Source of the DNA: Halalkalibacter sp. APA_J-10(15)
Lineage (GTDB): Bacteria; Bacillota; Bacilli; Bacillales; Bacillaceae_D
Direction: 5' to 3'
Assembly: GCF_023017105.1 (NCBI RefSeq)
Contig: NZ_JALKEV010000010.1
Span: 110,587 to 174,586 of the forward strand
DNA: 64,000 nt
Part shown: positions 1 through 9,610 of the stretch, piece by piece
How positions within the stretch are numbered: position 1 is the first letter of the stretch
How the letters are laid out: every line of letters begins with the position of its first letter
The notes under the pieces: model-generated
Told to the model about the DNA's origin: nothing
Seen by the model: the letters and a program-made list of their open reading frames with translations, nothing else
The model's database searches: none
Made by a program: the position numbers and the translations under genes

Positions 1-1
1 T

Positions 2-1450
2 TTTGAAATCGTTGACGAAATCGGCGCTGATACCGGTAATACCGTCACTATTTTCAGAGAGGATACTCGTGTTGCAACAAATGTTGTGATCGATGGAGAA
101 CGAGCAGTAGGGACCAAAGCATCTGATGAAGTCGCAAAAGTTGTTTTAGAACAAGGAGAGTATTATTTCGGTGAAGCGAACGTTGTTGGTCAAACGTATC
201 AAACGGCCTATATGCCACTTTACAATAGTCAAAGCGAGCCTGTTGGTATTTATTATGTAGGTGCTTCCCAAGAAACCATTAATGTGATTTTAACTGAGGT
301 ATTGATTAAATTTATCATCGTACTCGTAATCATTGTGTTACTGGCCATTACGTGTACGATGGTATTTACTCGTCGATTAAAATCTCGTCTTTCACATTTA
401 TCTAGTTCATTAGAAGCAGCTGGTGATGGTGATTTCACTTCAACTGTCTCCGATGCAACTGGTGATGAGTTAACATCATTAGCTACGAGCTTCAATAAAA
501 TGACAGCTAACTTAAAAGAAATGATGGAGGAAGTCAAACAAACATCAGAACATCTTGCCTCATCATCAGAACAATTAACGGCAAGTGCTGAACAAACCGG
601 TAAAGCCACTGAAACCATTACAGAATCCATTCAACATGTAGCAAGTGGTGCTGAATCCTCTACCGCTTCAATCGAAGAAGGTGCTAATACGTTGACAGAA
701 GTCAACAAAGGTGTTCAGAACATAGCTGAAAATGCAACTCTCATTTCGGAGGCGACACTCGTTGCAAGTGAGAAAGCTGAGTCTGGTGAAAGCTATGTGA
801 ATGAAACGGTTCGTCAAATGGAGAAAATTAGTGAGTCCGTTGCAGAAAGTGGTCACGTCATTCAAATGTTAGACAAGCGTTCAAAAGAAATTGGTGACAT
901 TACACAAGTCATTTCTGACATATCAGAACAAACAAATTTGCTCGCCTTAAACGCAGCAATTGAAGCCGCTCGTGCTGGTGAACACGGGAAAGGATTTGCA
1001 GTAGTCGCTGACGAGGTCCGTAAACTAGCAGAACAATCACAGCAGTCTACATCCGAAATTACATCATTGATTTCAACGATTCAAAAGGATATGGAGCAAT
1101 CCACTCAATCCATTGATCATGTGTTCATTGATGTTCAAGGCGGTATGAAAATTGCTCAAGAAACAGAAGGAAGTTTTAAAGAAATACTTGAACAGCTTGA
1201 AAAGGTATCTGGACAAGTCGATAGTATGGCGGCAACAGCAGAAGAAATATCAGCCAGTTCCGACGAGGTAACCAGTACTATTTCAACTGTTGCCAAGAAG
1301 GCAGAGGAAACGGCATCCCATTCACAAAATGTCGCAGCATCAGCGGAGGAACAGCTCGCTTCAATGGAAGAAGTCTCTTCCTCTGCACAAGCCCTTTCTT
1401 CATTAGCAGATGATTTACAAGCATTAGTCAAGAAGTTTAAAGTAGATTAA
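2..1450 (+). CDS. Methyl-accepting chemotaxis protein, 5' end missing
   Basis: The gene enters from the left edge, open in frame from base 2, so the true start is outside the window; 482 residues are visible. The visible N-terminal part, about residues 1-95, looks like the end of an extracellular single-Cache sensor domain (it contains GNTVTIF and VGIYYVGAS). One membrane segment follows at about 100-123, then a HAMP linker and a long methyl-accepting coiled coil. The hairpin tip is clear: [19 protein letters not shown] followed by [13 protein letters not shown], which in this family binds CheW and CheA. It should report an extracellular ligand to the flagellar motor. The ligand cannot be read from the sequence. 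A strong hairpin terminator follows. Confidence 0.95.
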   Translation, partial: FEIVDEIGADTGNTVTIFREDTRVATNVVIDGERAVGTKASDEVAKVVLEQGEYYFGEANVVGQTYQTAYMPLYNSQSEPVGIYYVGASQETINVILTEVLIKFIIVLVIIVLLAITCTMVFTRRLKSRLSHLSSSLEAAGDGDFTSTVSDATGDELTSLATSFNKMTANLKEMMEEVKQTSEHLASSSEQLTASAEQTGKATETITESIQHVASGAESSTASIEEGANTLTEVNKGVQNIAENATLISEATLVASEKAESGESYVNETVRQMEKISESVAESGHVIQMLDKRSKEIGDITQVISDISEQTNLLALNAAIEAARAGEHGKGFAVVADEVRKLAEQSQQSTSEITSLISTIQKDMEQSTQSIDHVFIDVQGGMKIAQETEGSFKEILEQLEKVSGQVDSMAATAEEISASSDEVTSTISTVAKKAEETASHSQNVAASAEEQLASMEEVSSSAQALSSLADDLQALVKKFKVD

Positions 1451-1472
1451 TTATTACTCTATTCAATATGAT

Positions 1473-1509
1473 CGGTGTGTCAAAAACCAATGACACACCG
1501 TCTCTTTTT
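1473..1509 (+). terminator. Rho-independent terminator after the chemoreceptor
   Basis: Perfect stem CGGTGTGTCA / TGACACACCG with an 8-base loop, then TCTCTTTTT. It lies in the gap between two convergent genes and could also slow transcripts from the alpha-galactosidase gene. Confidence 0.85.
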
Positions 1510-1519
1510 ATGCAAGATG

Positions 1520-2821
1520 TTATCTATACTCAGGCAACCAATCACCATGTTCTTCAATCAAGTCATCACACAATGCGATGATATCATCCATGGATAGCTC
1601 TGAATTAGTATGCGGGTCAAGCATAGCCGCTTGATAAATGTGCTCCTTCTTCAATGTCATGGCTGCTTCAATCGTCAATAGCTGGGTATTAATATTCGTG
1701 CGATTAAGGGCTGCAAGCTGCTCAGGTAAAGCACCGACATAGCAAGGCATCACACCACTACGATCGACAACACACGGTACCTCAACACACGCATTCATTG
1801 GCAAGTTCGAAATGAGCCCACCTTCATTTAAGACATTACCGCCAAATTTAAATGGCTTATTCGTTTCCATCGCTTCGATAATATACGAACCGTATTCATG
1901 TGAACGTTCATGTGTAAGCTGTGTATTGTTTACCATTTCATCACGCATTTCTTCCCAGCCTTTAATTTGATTGATACAACGACGCGGGTATTCGTCCAAT
2001 GGAATGTTGAAGCGATCAATTAATTCCGGGTAACGGCTCTTAATGAAATAAGGATGATATTCGGCATTATGCTCAGACGATTCTGTCACATAGTAGCCGA
2101 ACTTATCCATGAGTTCGAAGCGAACCATGTCATCATGCTTTTCTTTTTGCTTTTTTCTTGCTCTTCTTTTTATTTCTGGATACAAATCCTTACCATCCTT
2201 TTTGACTTCAAGTAACCATGCCATATGGTTAATTCCAGCAATTTTCTGTTCGATTCCGTTGTGTTCCATCTCTAATGCTTTGAATAGATGATCGGTACAA
2301 ATTTGTACACTATGACATAAACCAACTGTTTTAATATTCGTATAACGAAGCATCGTTCCTGTCAGTGCAGCCATTGGATTTGTATAATTAAGGAATAAAG
2401 CATCTGGACATACTTCCTCCATATCCTTCGCAAAATCTAAAAGTACCGGAATGGTTCGTAATGAGCGAAAGAGTCCACCAATTCCAATCGTATCGGCAAT
2501 CGTTTGACGTAACCCATATTTTTTCGGGATTTCAAAATCAATAACAGTACTTGGTTCATATCCACCAATTTGCACAGCATTAATCACATATTTCGCATTT
2601 CTTAACGCTTCTTTGCGATTCGAATACGCTTTCACTTTAATGGATGGGTTATAGTTGTTTGTTAGATTCAATAACATTTTCTCAGAATCTTTTAATCTCG
2701 TTTCATCAATATCATGAAGAGCGAATTCAAAACCATTTAATGCCTCAACAAACATGCAATCCCCTAACACATTCTTCGCAAATACCGTACTCCCTGCTCC
2801 GATAAACGTAATCTTAGCCAT
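1520..2821 (-). CDS. melA: Alpha-galactosidase, glycoside hydrolase family 4
   Basis: This 433-residue protein is a typical full-length GH4 enzyme. It has the N-terminal Rossmann NAD site GAGST (residues 8-12), NYTNP (145-149), the family's metal-binding cysteine in CHSV (Cys169-His170) and INHM with His199. GH4 enzymes cleave glycosides by an unusual NAD- and Mn-dependent oxidation-elimination route in the cytoplasm; the CHSV form is the one known for alpha-galactosidases (melibiose, raffinose). The LacI-family regulator lies just upstream on the same strand, but has its own terminator, so melA probably has a separate promoter. No sugar transporter is next to it, so the sugar must enter by a system encoded elsewhere. 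Substrate is inferred from family motifs. Confidence 0.92.
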   Translation of the reverse strand: MAKITFIGAGSTVFAKNVLGDCMFVEALNGFEFALHDIDETRLKDSEKMLLNLTNNYNPSIKVKAYSNRKEALRNAKYVINAVQIGGYEPSTVIDFEIPKKYGLRQTIADTIGIGGLFRSLRTIPVLLDFAKDMEEVCPDALFLNYTNPMAALTGTMLRYTNIKTVGLCHSVQICTDHLFKALEMEHNGIEQKIAGINHMAWLLEVKKDGKDLYPEIKRRARKKQKEKHDDMVRFELMDKFGYYVTESSEHNAEYHPYFIKSRYPELIDRFNIPLDEYPRRCINQIKGWEEMRDEMVNNTQLTHERSHEYGSYIIEAMETNKPFKFGGNVLNEGGLISNLPMNACVEVPCVVDRSGVMPCYVGALPEQLAALNRTNINTQLLTIEAAMTLKKEHIYQAAMLDPHTNSELSMDDIIALCDDLIEEHGDWLPEYR

Positions 2822-2843
2822 AAATAGTCCACCTCAGTTCAGT

Positions 2844-2871
2844 TTAGTAAATAATTATTTTTATTAACTAA
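2844..2871 (-). promoter_or_regulatory. Inverted repeat, candidate operator of melA
   Basis: Two 11-base arms, TTAGTAAATAA and TTATTAACTAA, match as an inverted repeat at 10 of 11 positions around a 6-base centre. It lies directly downstream of the predicted -10 box of melA, across the likely start of transcription. It is a natural candidate site for the neighbouring LacI-family repressor, although its core does not show the central CG common in that family. Confidence 0.5.
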
Positions 2872-2900
2872 AAGATAACTTAGTGAGTATTCCATGTCAA
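2872..2900 (-). promoter_or_regulatory. SigA-type promoter of melA
   Basis: On the minus strand TTGACA (2900-2895) is followed after 17 bases by TATCTT (2877-2872), about 50 bases before the melA start. Spacing and boxes fit a housekeeping promoter. Confidence 0.65.
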
Positions 2901-3034
2901 TCTTTTTTAGCCTATTTTCTTAATTACGCTCATACATGCATAGTTACAACAAGGGTTTATGCCGATCTGAACAGTCTCACTTTCAAATCAACGTGTACTG
3001 ACTCCAACATCCTTCTTTACTTTCACTTATATCA

Positions 3035-3066
3035 CAAAAAGGCTCTCGCTAATTGACGAGAGCTTT
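3035..3066 (-). terminator. Terminator of the LacI-family gene
   Basis: Minus-strand stem GCTCTCG / CGAGAGC with an 8-base loop and a following TTTTT. It separates the regulator from melA. Confidence 0.85.
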
Positions 3067-3075
3067 AACTCAAAC

Positions 3076-4074
3076 TCATCTGTACTCCTTCGCACTTTCT
3101 CTTATCACTAAATTCGTTGGAAGTACCGCCTTAATTGGAATCGTTCGTCCGTTTATTTGGTCTAGAACAAGCTTCACAGCCGTTCGTCCCATTTCTTCTG
3201 TGTACACTTTAACCGTTGTAATCGCAGGTTGTGTGAAAGCGGCCATTTCAACATCGTTAAAACTAACAATACTTATATCGTCAGGCACCTTCATCCCAGC
3301 TTCATGCGCAGCACGTATTGCCCCAATAGCCATGGCATCACTAGCTACAAATAGAGCAGTCGGTCGCTCTTCTTTCTGAATTAATTCTTTCATACACTTG
3401 TAGCCATCACTAACGAGAAAACGTGAGGAAAGAAAGATATCCTCCTCGTTCAGCAACCCTTTCCTCTGTAAAATAGATTCAAATGCTCTCTGACGCAAGT
3501 CTACTTCTCCTGATTGGTGCATCCCACCGATAAAGCCTATATTCGTATGACCTAACATAAGTAAATATTCAATCGCTTGCTCGGTTGCTTTTTCGTAATC
3601 AAGGACAACGTTATCATACTTTGGATTTTCCGTTGAGTCGTTCACCAATACAACCGGACTTACTTTGTCCACTTTCGTCTCATCTTCTAACGCTCCAATG
3701 ACAATAAGACCATCTAAATCCTCATAATTCTCACGCTTGTCCCGCCAGTCGTGCTTTAATTTTCTAAGAGTAATACCTCTTTCACTACACTCTTGCTCAA
3801 TGCCTTTACGAATGGATAAGAAATACGTATCCTCCCATTCATACTCAGGTGCATACCACATTTCCAAACCAAAAATACGATTTATCGCTACTGACACTTG
3901 ATTTCGTTCTGTTTGTCTCTTTCGGACGGGCACGTAATTTAACTGATTTGCAATACTAACAATCCGCTCTCGCGTTTCGTCTGTTACCGAAAGACTTTTG
4001 TCATGATTGAGTACTCTTGATACTGTCGCCGTTGATACATTTGCTTTCTCGGCAATTTCTTTTATCGTTGCCAC
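3076..4074 (-). CDS. LacI/GalR-family transcriptional regulator, probably of melA
   Basis: The protein has an N-terminal lac-type helix-turn-helix (ATIKEIAEKANVSTATVSRV) and a periplasmic-binding-protein-like effector domain ending with the usual DDISIVSFND and LVIRES. I chose a GTG start giving 332 residues: GAGGGG lies 6 bases upstream and the protein then begins at the usual LacI N-terminus. An ATG two codons earlier sits directly against the ribosome site. It probably represses melA in the absence of a galactoside. The effector domain is of the EbgR/MsmR type, but the ligand is inferred only from the neighbour. Confidence 0.88.
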   Translation of the reverse strand: MATIKEIAEKANVSTATVSRVLNHDKSLSVTDETRERIVSIANQLNYVPVRKRQTERNQVSVAINRIFGLEMWYAPEYEWEDTYFLSIRKGIEQECSERGITLRKLKHDWRDKRENYEDLDGLIVIGALEDETKVDKVSPVVLVNDSTENPKYDNVVLDYEKATEQAIEYLLMLGHTNIGFIGGMHQSGEVDLRQRAFESILQRKGLLNEEDIFLSSRFLVSDGYKCMKELIQKEERPTALFVASDAMAIGAIRAAHEAGMKVPDDISIVSFNDVEMAAFTQPAITTVKVYTEEMGRTAVKLVLDQINGRTIPIKAVLPTNLVIRESAKEYR

Positions 4075-4094
4075 GTTCATCCCCTCACTATCCA

Positions 4095-4736
4095 CTACAG
4101 TGACGCCTCTTTATAGCGCCTAATCACTATTTGAATTGTAGCATGAACTGCCGTAATAAGAAAATGGAGGCAAGAAGGAAGTGTCACCTTTGTACAACAT
4201 GAAAAAGCCCTATGGAACTGCAGGGCCTTAGGGCTGTTTTCATTGTGGATTTCATTAATTATTGTATAAATAGACAGAAACGCATTTGCCGTATCTCTTC
4301 TATCCGGAATACTTAATTTCCACGTTATTATTTCTCCATTACCTTGGTTCATGTATCCTTGAATTACCCTACCACTTGATTGTTCTTCCTCATGATTGTA
4401 GGAATGCTGATACGTTAATCCCTCTTCTGTAAATATAAAATAGGGCTTATTAAGACCAATGAAAAAGACCGGTACCATCATTTCATTAAACATACTTGTA
4501 TAGTCAGACTTTGACGCCTGTTCAAAAGCATCCTCCGTTACGAAAACCGCATCAACATGATGCATCTCTTGCTCTAACTCATCGATATCGACCAAATGGT
4601 ACTCAACATGCCGCTCCATATAAAAAGGTGTATATCCGAGTACAGCAATAGTTAATTTTTCTCCTTCATACAAGTTCTCTGTGTATGAACATCCACCAAC
4701 TATTAACAAGACGATGATGAGGCTTAGTCGTCTCAT
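4095..4736 (-). CDS. Putative lipoprotein with an abnormal C-terminus
   Basis: The frame stays open further upstream, but the sensible start is the ATG at 4736, with GAAAGG before it and a lipoprotein signal (RRLSLIIVLLIVGGC, lipobox IVGGC with Cys16). The mature part has no family I recognise. The first 165 or so residues look like an ordinary small lipoprotein. The last 45 residues (Cys-rich, hydrophobic) are translated straight through a terminator-like hairpin at 4202-4235 and end only 21 bases before the regulator's GTG. Another frame has TGA just before that hairpin, so a frameshift near the original stop is likely. It follows dgkB by 34 bases and may share its transcript. Confidence 0.6.
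   Translation of the reverse strand: MRRLSLIIVLLIVGGCSYTENLYEGEKLTIAVLGYTPFYMERHVEYHLVDIDELEQEMHHVDAVFVTEDAFEQASKSDYTSMFNEMMVPVFFIGLNKPYFIFTEEGLTYQHSYNHEEEQSSGRVIQGYMNQGNGEIITWKLSIPDRRDTANAFLSIYTIINEIHNENSPKALQFHRAFSCCTKVTLPSCLHFLITAVHATIQIVIRRYKEASL
4202..4235 (-). terminator. Hairpin inside the lipoprotein reading frame
   Basis: On the minus strand AGCCCTA pairs with TAGGGCT and is followed by TTTTT. It is a normal terminator layout, but it lies within the present open frame of the lipoprotein, which suggests that the frame once stopped before it. Confidence 0.7.
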
Positions 4737-4770
4737 CCTAAAACAACCTTTCTTACTAGTTAGATTCAAC

Positions 4771-5664
4771 TTACGAACGCTTCTCTGGCATAAGCATCTT
4801 GAAATGCTGATACAAATTAACAAATTCAGCAGGAAGCGCTCCGCCATGCTCTCCATCTAGGTTTAACTGCATTTCTCCCCTTACCTCGACCTTTATCCGA
4901 TTTGCATGGACATACATCACCTTCGGATGGTTGATATGCTCTCCACGCATTGCCAGTGTAACTAAGTGGAGAAACTCAGGAAAGGATAATTTTTTGACGA
5001 TGATAAAATCAAACATTCCATCCTGTAACGACGCTTCAGGAGCGAGCTTTTCAAAACCGCCTACCGAATTTGTATTCGATACGAGGAACATCATAATTTC
5101 GCCTTCAAATAGTTTACCATCATACTCAATGCGCACATGCTGCGGGGCAATTTGCGGTAGCTTCTCTATTCCTTTTAAGTAGTATGCTAGCTGACCAACC
5201 GCCGTCTTCAACTTACTTGGCACCTCATATGTTAGCTCCGTTAACGTTCCACCAGCTGCAATATTAATAAAAAAGCGATCATCGACTTGACCGATGTCGA
5301 TCGGTTCAACATGCTTTCCACAAAGAACATCACATGCTTTTTCTACATCTCGTGGAATGTGTAGAGCTCTCGCAAAATCATTTGTTGTCCCTGCTGGAAT
5401 TAAGCCTATTGTTGGCCTTTCTTTCAAATTCGCTAAACCGTTCACAACTTCAAATATGGTCCCATCCCCACCAGCTGCAATAACGAGATCATACCCATTT
5501 TCCCCAGCCTTACGTGCCGCCTTCGCTGCACAGCCTTCACCTGTTGTGGCATGAGCCGATGTTTCATAGCCTGATTTTTCTAATCGTTCTAAAATATACG
5601 CTAAATTCTTTCTGATTTGTTCACGTCCTGATGTCGGGTTATAAATCAATCGAGCTCGTTTCAT
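4771..5664 (-). CDS. dgkB: Diacylglycerol kinase DgkB
   Basis: The 297-residue protein carries the lipid-kinase signature: YNPTSG near the N-terminus (8-13) and the nucleotide loop GGDGT at 65-69. In Gram-positive bacteria DgkB phosphorylates the diacylglycerol released during lipoteichoic acid synthesis and returns it to phospholipid synthesis at the inner face of the membrane. The chosen ATG has GGGG seven bases upstream; 15 further residues are open but unlikely. In B. subtilis the orthologue (YerQ) also follows gatB, which supports the name. Confidence 0.92.
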   Translation of the reverse strand: MKRARLIYNPTSGREQIRKNLAYILERLEKSGYETSAHATTGEGCAAKAARKAGENGYDLVIAAGGDGTIFEVVNGLANLKERPTIGLIPAGTTNDFARALHIPRDVEKACDVLCGKHVEPIDIGQVDDRFFINIAAGGTLTELTYEVPSKLKTAVGQLAYYLKGIEKLPQIAPQHVRIEYDGKLFEGEIMMFLVSNTNSVGGFEKLAPEASLQDGMFDFIIVKKLSFPEFLHLVTLAMRGEHINHPKVMYVHANRIKVEVRGEMQLNLDGEHGGALPAEFVNLYQHFKMLMPEKRS

Positions 5665-5999
5665 CGTAGATCCCCTACTTTTTCCTTTATAATCACCAAT
5701 TTTTGTCATGTCCTTAACATATTGTACCTTACATCTAGTCTATAGGCAATGAACGTAGCTGATACATATATAATTCTCAAAATCTTTAGTGAGTTATTTT
5801 ATTTCATCAGTTGGATACTCTTTCTGATGGTGCACGGCGACTGCTTCTATTTCATTTCCCCGATTGGTTTCCTCTCAAACCTACACCTATCCCGCCTTCT
5901 GATGCACGTTCACTCTTAATTTCCACTAAAATCTCCGCCTATTCCCTAATAAAGAAAATCCCCACTGCTCCATGAGCAAATGAGGATATTGTATCACTC
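5665..5999. other. Spacer between gatB and dgkB
   Basis: These 335 bases hold the gatB terminator at the right end and the ribosome site of dgkB at the left. I see no convincing small gene or further structure. Confidence 0.6.
5951..5990 (-). terminator. Terminator of gatCAB
   Basis: On the minus strand ATCCTCATTTGCTC pairs imperfectly (with G-U pairs) with GAGCAGTGGGGAT, followed by TTTTCTTT, immediately after the gatB stop. Confidence 0.75.
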
Positions 6000-7433
6000 T
6001 TAACGCTTTTTCACTTCTTCTAGTAATAGCTTGTTGACCATTTGTGGATTCGCTTTTCCTTTTGAAGCTTTCATCACTTGTCCTACTAGAGAACCGATCG
6101 CTTTTTCTTTTCCATTTTTGTAATCATCAATAATTTTCGGGTTTTGATCAAGTACTTCTGTCACCATCTTCAGAAGCTCACCTTCGTCAGAAATTTGCAC
6201 AAGTCCTTTTTCTTTCACGATCTGTTCAGCATTGCCGCCGTTTTCAATTAATTCCTTGAACACCTTTTTGGCAATTTTTGAAGAAATCGTTCCTTTTTCA
6301 ATGAGTTGAATCATACCAGCTAAACCCTCTGGTGTTAAGGCAACATCCTTTAATTCTTTCTGTTCTGCATTCAAATATCCTAGAACTTCACCCATGAGCC
6401 AATTCGATGCTTGCTTAGCACTTGCTCCTTGTTCAACTGTGCTTTCAAAGAAATCAGACATTTCCTTCGTTAATGTTAAGACGGCTGCATCGTAGGCTGG
6501 TAATCCTAACTCATCGACATAGCGTCGCTTACGTGCATCTGGTAATTCTGGAATATCGGCACGAATGCGTTCCTTCCACTCATCATCAATATAAAGAGCA
6601 ACTAAGTCAGGCTCAGGGAAATATCGATAATCATCTGAACCTTCCTTCACACGCATTAAAAGGGTTTTGTTTGCTGCTTCGTCATAGCGACGTGTTTCCT
6701 GTTCAATTACTCCACCAGAAAGGAGTACTTGCTCTTGACGCTTCTCTTCATATTCTAATCCTTTGCGAACGAAGTTAAAGGAGTTTAAGTTCTTTAGCTC
6801 TGTTTTCGTTCCGAATTTCTCTTGACCGACTGGACGAAGGGAAATATTCGCATCACAACGTAGAGAGCCTTCCTCCATCTTACAATCAGAAACGCCTGTA
6901 TATTGTACGATTGCCTTCAGCTTCTCCAAGTAGGCATACGCCTCATTCGGTGTACGAATGTCTGGCTCTGATACGATCTCAATTAACGGTGTCCCTTGAC
7001 GGTTGTAGTCAACTAACGAATAGCCGTTTGGCGAATGCGTTAGCTTTCCTGCATCTTCCTCAAGATGAAGACGTGTAATTCCAATACGCTTCTTATAGCC
7101 ATCCACTTCGATTTCAATCCAGCCGTTTTCCCCAATTGGCTGATCAAATTGCGAAATTTGATACGCCTTTGGATTATCTGGATAGAAATAATTCTTTCGA
7201 TCAAACTTCGTGTCAGTCGCGACCTCACAATTGAGTGCCATCGCTGCCTTCATAGCAAATTCAACCGCTGAACGGTTTAAAACAGGCAAGACCCCAGGGT
7301 ATCCTAAATCAATCACACTCGTGTTTGCATTCGGCTCTGATCCGAAGTGATTGGGACTTGCTGAGAAAATTTTCGAATCTGTTTCTAGCTCTACGTGGAC
7401 CTCAAGTCCAATAATCGTTTCAAATTGACTCAT
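6000..7433 (-). CDS. gatB: Aspartyl/glutamyl-tRNA amidotransferase subunit B
   Basis: The 477-residue protein has the family's opening IGLEVHVEL, the kinase-like core ([27 protein letters not shown]) and the C-terminal GatB/YqeY helical domain ending in NKLLLEEV. GatB binds the misacylated tRNA and phosphorylates the glutamyl or aspartyl group so that ammonia from GatA can convert Glu-tRNAGln to Gln-tRNAGln. The start is the ATG of MSQFETI, nine bases after GGGAGGG; the frame is open 59 codons further upstream, into gatA, but those residues are not family-like. It is the last gene of gatCAB, 16 bases after gatA. Confidence 0.97.
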   Translation of the reverse strand: MSQFETIIGLEVHVELETDSKIFSASPNHFGSEPNANTSVIDLGYPGVLPVLNRSAVEFAMKAAMALNCEVATDTKFDRKNYFYPDNPKAYQISQFDQPIGENGWIEIEVDGYKKRIGITRLHLEEDAGKLTHSPNGYSLVDYNRQGTPLIEIVSEPDIRTPNEAYAYLEKLKAIVQYTGVSDCKMEEGSLRCDANISLRPVGQEKFGTKTELKNLNSFNFVRKGLEYEEKRQEQVLLSGGVIEQETRRYDEAANKTLLMRVKEGSDDYRYFPEPDLVALYIDDEWKERIRADIPELPDARKRRYVDELGLPAYDAAVLTLTKEMSDFFESTVEQGASAKQASNWLMGEVLGYLNAEQKELKDVALTPEGLAGMIQLIEKGTISSKIAKKVFKELIENGGNAEQIVKEKGLVQISDEGELLKMVTEVLDQNPKIIDDYKNGKEKAIGSLVGQVMKASKGKANPQMVNKLLLEEVKKR

Positions 7434-7449
7434 CGATCTCATCCCTCCC

Positions 7450-8907
7450 TTACAATGTCGGCTTCTTCGTGTGATAGTCTGTTGCTTGTTCAAACGCATG
7501 AGCAACACGATAAACCGTGCTTTCATCAAAGTGCTTCCCGATAATTTGCAAGCCAAGCGGTAATCCGTCCTTGAAGCCACAAGGGACAGAAATACCCGGT
7601 ACCCCCGCAAGGTTTACTGGAATCGTCAAAATATCGTTCGCGTACATCGTTAATGGATCCTTTGTATTTTCACCAATTTTGAATGAAGGCGTCGGTGAAG
7701 TCGGTCCAATAATGACATCATATTGATCAAAAATCTTCTCAAAGTCTTGCTTAATTAATGTACGAACTTGCTGTGCTTTTTTATAGTAGGCATCATAATA
7801 GCCTGAGCTTAACGCAAATGTTCCCAGCATAATACGACGCTTCACTTCATCGCCAAATCCTTCTGCTCTCGTTTGCTTATACATATCAAGTAAGTTATCG
7901 GCATTGTCGGTGCGATAGCCGTAACGAACACCATCAAAGCGAGAAAGGTTTGCTGAAGCTTCTGAAGAAGACAGTAAGTAATACGTTGCTAATGCATATT
8001 TCGAATGTGGTAACGAGACTTCCTCCCACGTAGCGCCTTGTCCTTCAAGAACCTTCAACGCATCAAGAACCGATTGCTTAACTTCCTCCTGTACTCCTTC
8101 TCCTAAATACTCCTTTGGTACAGCAATATTCAAGCCCTTCACATCACCCGTTAAAGCTGATAAAAAGTCAGGCACTTCAACATTGGCTGATGTTGCATCC
8201 ATCGGATCAACACCAACAATTGATTGTAATAAGTACGCATTATCTTCAACCGTTTTCGTTACAGGACCAATTTGATCTAATGATGAAGCAAATGCCACTA
8301 GTCCAAATCGTGAAACACGACCATATGTAGGTTTCAGACCAACAACTCCGCAATATGCAGCAGGCTGGCGAATCGAACCTCCCGTATCTGATCCTAACGT
8401 AAAGGGAACTTGTCCAGCCGCAACAGCTGCTGCTGAACCTCCACTTGACCCACCAGGAACATGATCTAAGTTCCAGGGATTCTTCGTTTCTTGAAAGGCA
8501 GAGTTTTCTGTCGAAGAGCCCATCGCAAACTCATCCATATTTAGCTTACCAATGGTTACCGCTTGTGCGTCAGCTAACTTTTGCACAACAGTCGCATCAT
8601 AAATCGGATCAAAGTTCTCTAGAATACGACTTGAGCAAGTCGTTCGTAAGCCTTTTGTTACAATGTTATCCTTCACCCCAATCGGCATACCAAATAAAAG
8701 CCCGCGCTCGCTGTCTGAACCAAGTGCTTCGTCCAATTCTGCAGCATAGGCACGTGCTTTCTCTTCGTTTAACGTTACGAATGCTTTCACTTTGTCATCT
8801 GTTTCTGAAATACGCTTATAGGACTGATCGACTAAATCAGAAACGCTAATTTCTTTCTTATGTAACATGTCATGAAGCTCTGACATTTTATGATCAAATA
8901 ATGACAT
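7450..8907 (-). CDS. gatA: Aspartyl/glutamyl-tRNA amidotransferase subunit A
   Basis: The 485-residue amidase-signature protein shows the Ser-cisSer-Lys catalytic triad: Lys79 in GVKDN, Ser154 in PGGSSGGS and the nucleophile Ser178 in GSDTGGSIR. It releases ammonia from glutamine and passes it to GatB. The start is set by GGAGG eight bases before the ATG; length and residue numbering then match known GatA proteins. It sits between gatC (16 bases upstream) and gatB. Confidence 0.97.
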   Translation of the reverse strand: MSLFDHKMSELHDMLHKKEISVSDLVDQSYKRISETDDKVKAFVTLNEEKARAYAAELDEALGSDSERGLLFGMPIGVKDNIVTKGLRTTCSSRILENFDPIYDATVVQKLADAQAVTIGKLNMDEFAMGSSTENSAFQETKNPWNLDHVPGGSSGGSAAAVAAGQVPFTLGSDTGGSIRQPAAYCGVVGLKPTYGRVSRFGLVAFASSLDQIGPVTKTVEDNAYLLQSIVGVDPMDATSANVEVPDFLSALTGDVKGLNIAVPKEYLGEGVQEEVKQSVLDALKVLEGQGATWEEVSLPHSKYALATYYLLSSSEASANLSRFDGVRYGYRTDNADNLLDMYKQTRAEGFGDEVKRRIMLGTFALSSGYYDAYYKKAQQVRTLIKQDFEKIFDQYDVIIGPTSPTPSFKIGENTKDPLTMYANDILTIPVNLAGVPGISVPCGFKDGLPLGLQIIGKHFDESTVYRVAHAFEQATDYHTKKPTL

Positions 8908-8923
8908 CTCGCTAACCTCCCAA

Positions 8924-9214
8924 CTATTCAATAATGGATGGAACTTTAATTTGTCCATCCTCGTGATCAGGTGCATTTTTCAATACATCTTCTACTGGTA
9001 GCCCTTCACCCGCTTTATCCTCACGTAACACATTCTTCATATTTAAGACATGAGTCGTCGGCTCGACACCTGTTGTATCTAACTCATTTAATTGCTCCGC
9101 AAACGTAATAATCGCATCTAATTGCTCTGTAAACATCTTCGCTTCTTCCTCAGTAATTGCTAACCTTGCTAAATTGGCGACATGCTTCACTTGCTTCTCT
9201 GAAATTCGAGACAT
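8924..9214 (-). CDS. gatC: Aspartyl/glutamyl-tRNA amidotransferase subunit C
   Basis: This 96-residue protein has the standard GatC pattern: an N-terminal helix with [10 protein letters not shown], then [16 protein letters not shown] and a C-terminal VPSIIE. GatC wraps around GatA and GatB and stabilises the complex. GGAGGTGAAGCAAG precedes the ATG. It is the first gene of the operon; its promoter must lie within 9215-9330, divergent from the surface-protein promoter. Confidence 0.95.
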   Translation of the reverse strand: MSRISEKQVKHVANLARLAITEEEAKMFTEQLDAIITFAEQLNELDTTGVEPTTHVLNMKNVLREDKAGEGLPVEDVLKNAPDHEDGQIKVPSIIE

Positions 9215-9328
9215 TCTTGCTTCACCTCCAAAAAAAGTTCACACGTATTGACAATACTATTAATGATACCAAATTCCTTTAGTGTAGGCAATAAAGCGGG
9301 ACAAACTTACTATCTTCTAACAAAGTTA

Positions 9329-9358
9329 TTGACATTTCTTTTTGTAAGCGATTACAAT
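9329..9358 (+). promoter_or_regulatory. SigA-type promoter of the large surface-protein gene
   Basis: TTGACA at 9329-9334, 18-base spacer, TACAAT at 9353-9358. Transcription should begin around 9365, inside the adjoining palindrome, giving a leader of about 245 bases before the coding region. Confidence 0.7.
9343..9356 (+). promoter_or_regulatory. cre site (CcpA operator) over the -10 region
   Basis: TGTAAGCGATTACA fits the catabolite-responsive element consensus TGWNANCGNTNWCA at every fixed position. It overlaps the -10 box, the usual position for CcpA repression. It predicts that the downstream gene is shut off by preferred sugars. Confidence 0.8.
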
Positions 9359-9392
9359 TACAGTGTATTAACAACGTTGTTAATACACTGTA
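9359..9392 (+). promoter_or_regulatory. Perfect 34-bp palindrome at the transcription start, candidate operator
   Basis: The half-site TACAGTGTATTAACAAC is followed without a gap by its exact reverse complement. The centre is AACAACGTTGTT with a central CG, typical of LacI-family operators. It starts directly after the -10 box. A second AACAACGTTGTT lies 98 bases downstream. Confidence 0.75.
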
Positions 9393-9467
9393 CCATTTTT
9401 ATCAACGTCACTATTCCCTTCATAATCCTTCCATCACCTAGAAGGTCACGTTGTTTCACCCTTCCAT

Positions 9468-9479
9468 AACAACGTTGTT
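9468..9479 (+). promoter_or_regulatory. Second copy of the AACAACGTTGTT operator core
   Basis: An exact 12-base copy of the centre of the 34-bp palindrome, centre to centre 98 bases, close to nine helical turns. It could allow a tetrameric or looping repressor, or act as a roadblock in the leader. Confidence 0.55.
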
Positions 9480-9610
9480 TCTCATTAGATATTCATTCGG
9501 CATTAAGCCGAAGAGTATAAATATGACCATACGAAAGGAGGTAGCTTCATTCGCTGCAACAGTATGAACTCATACGTTGCCTTGCTGTGCCATTTTATTA
9601 TTAGGAGGTC

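Noticed and set aside
9530-9545. AAAGGAGGTAGC, a strong ribosome-site-like sequence in the surface-gene leader
   Set aside because: No start codon follows at a usable distance, so no leader peptide can be supported.
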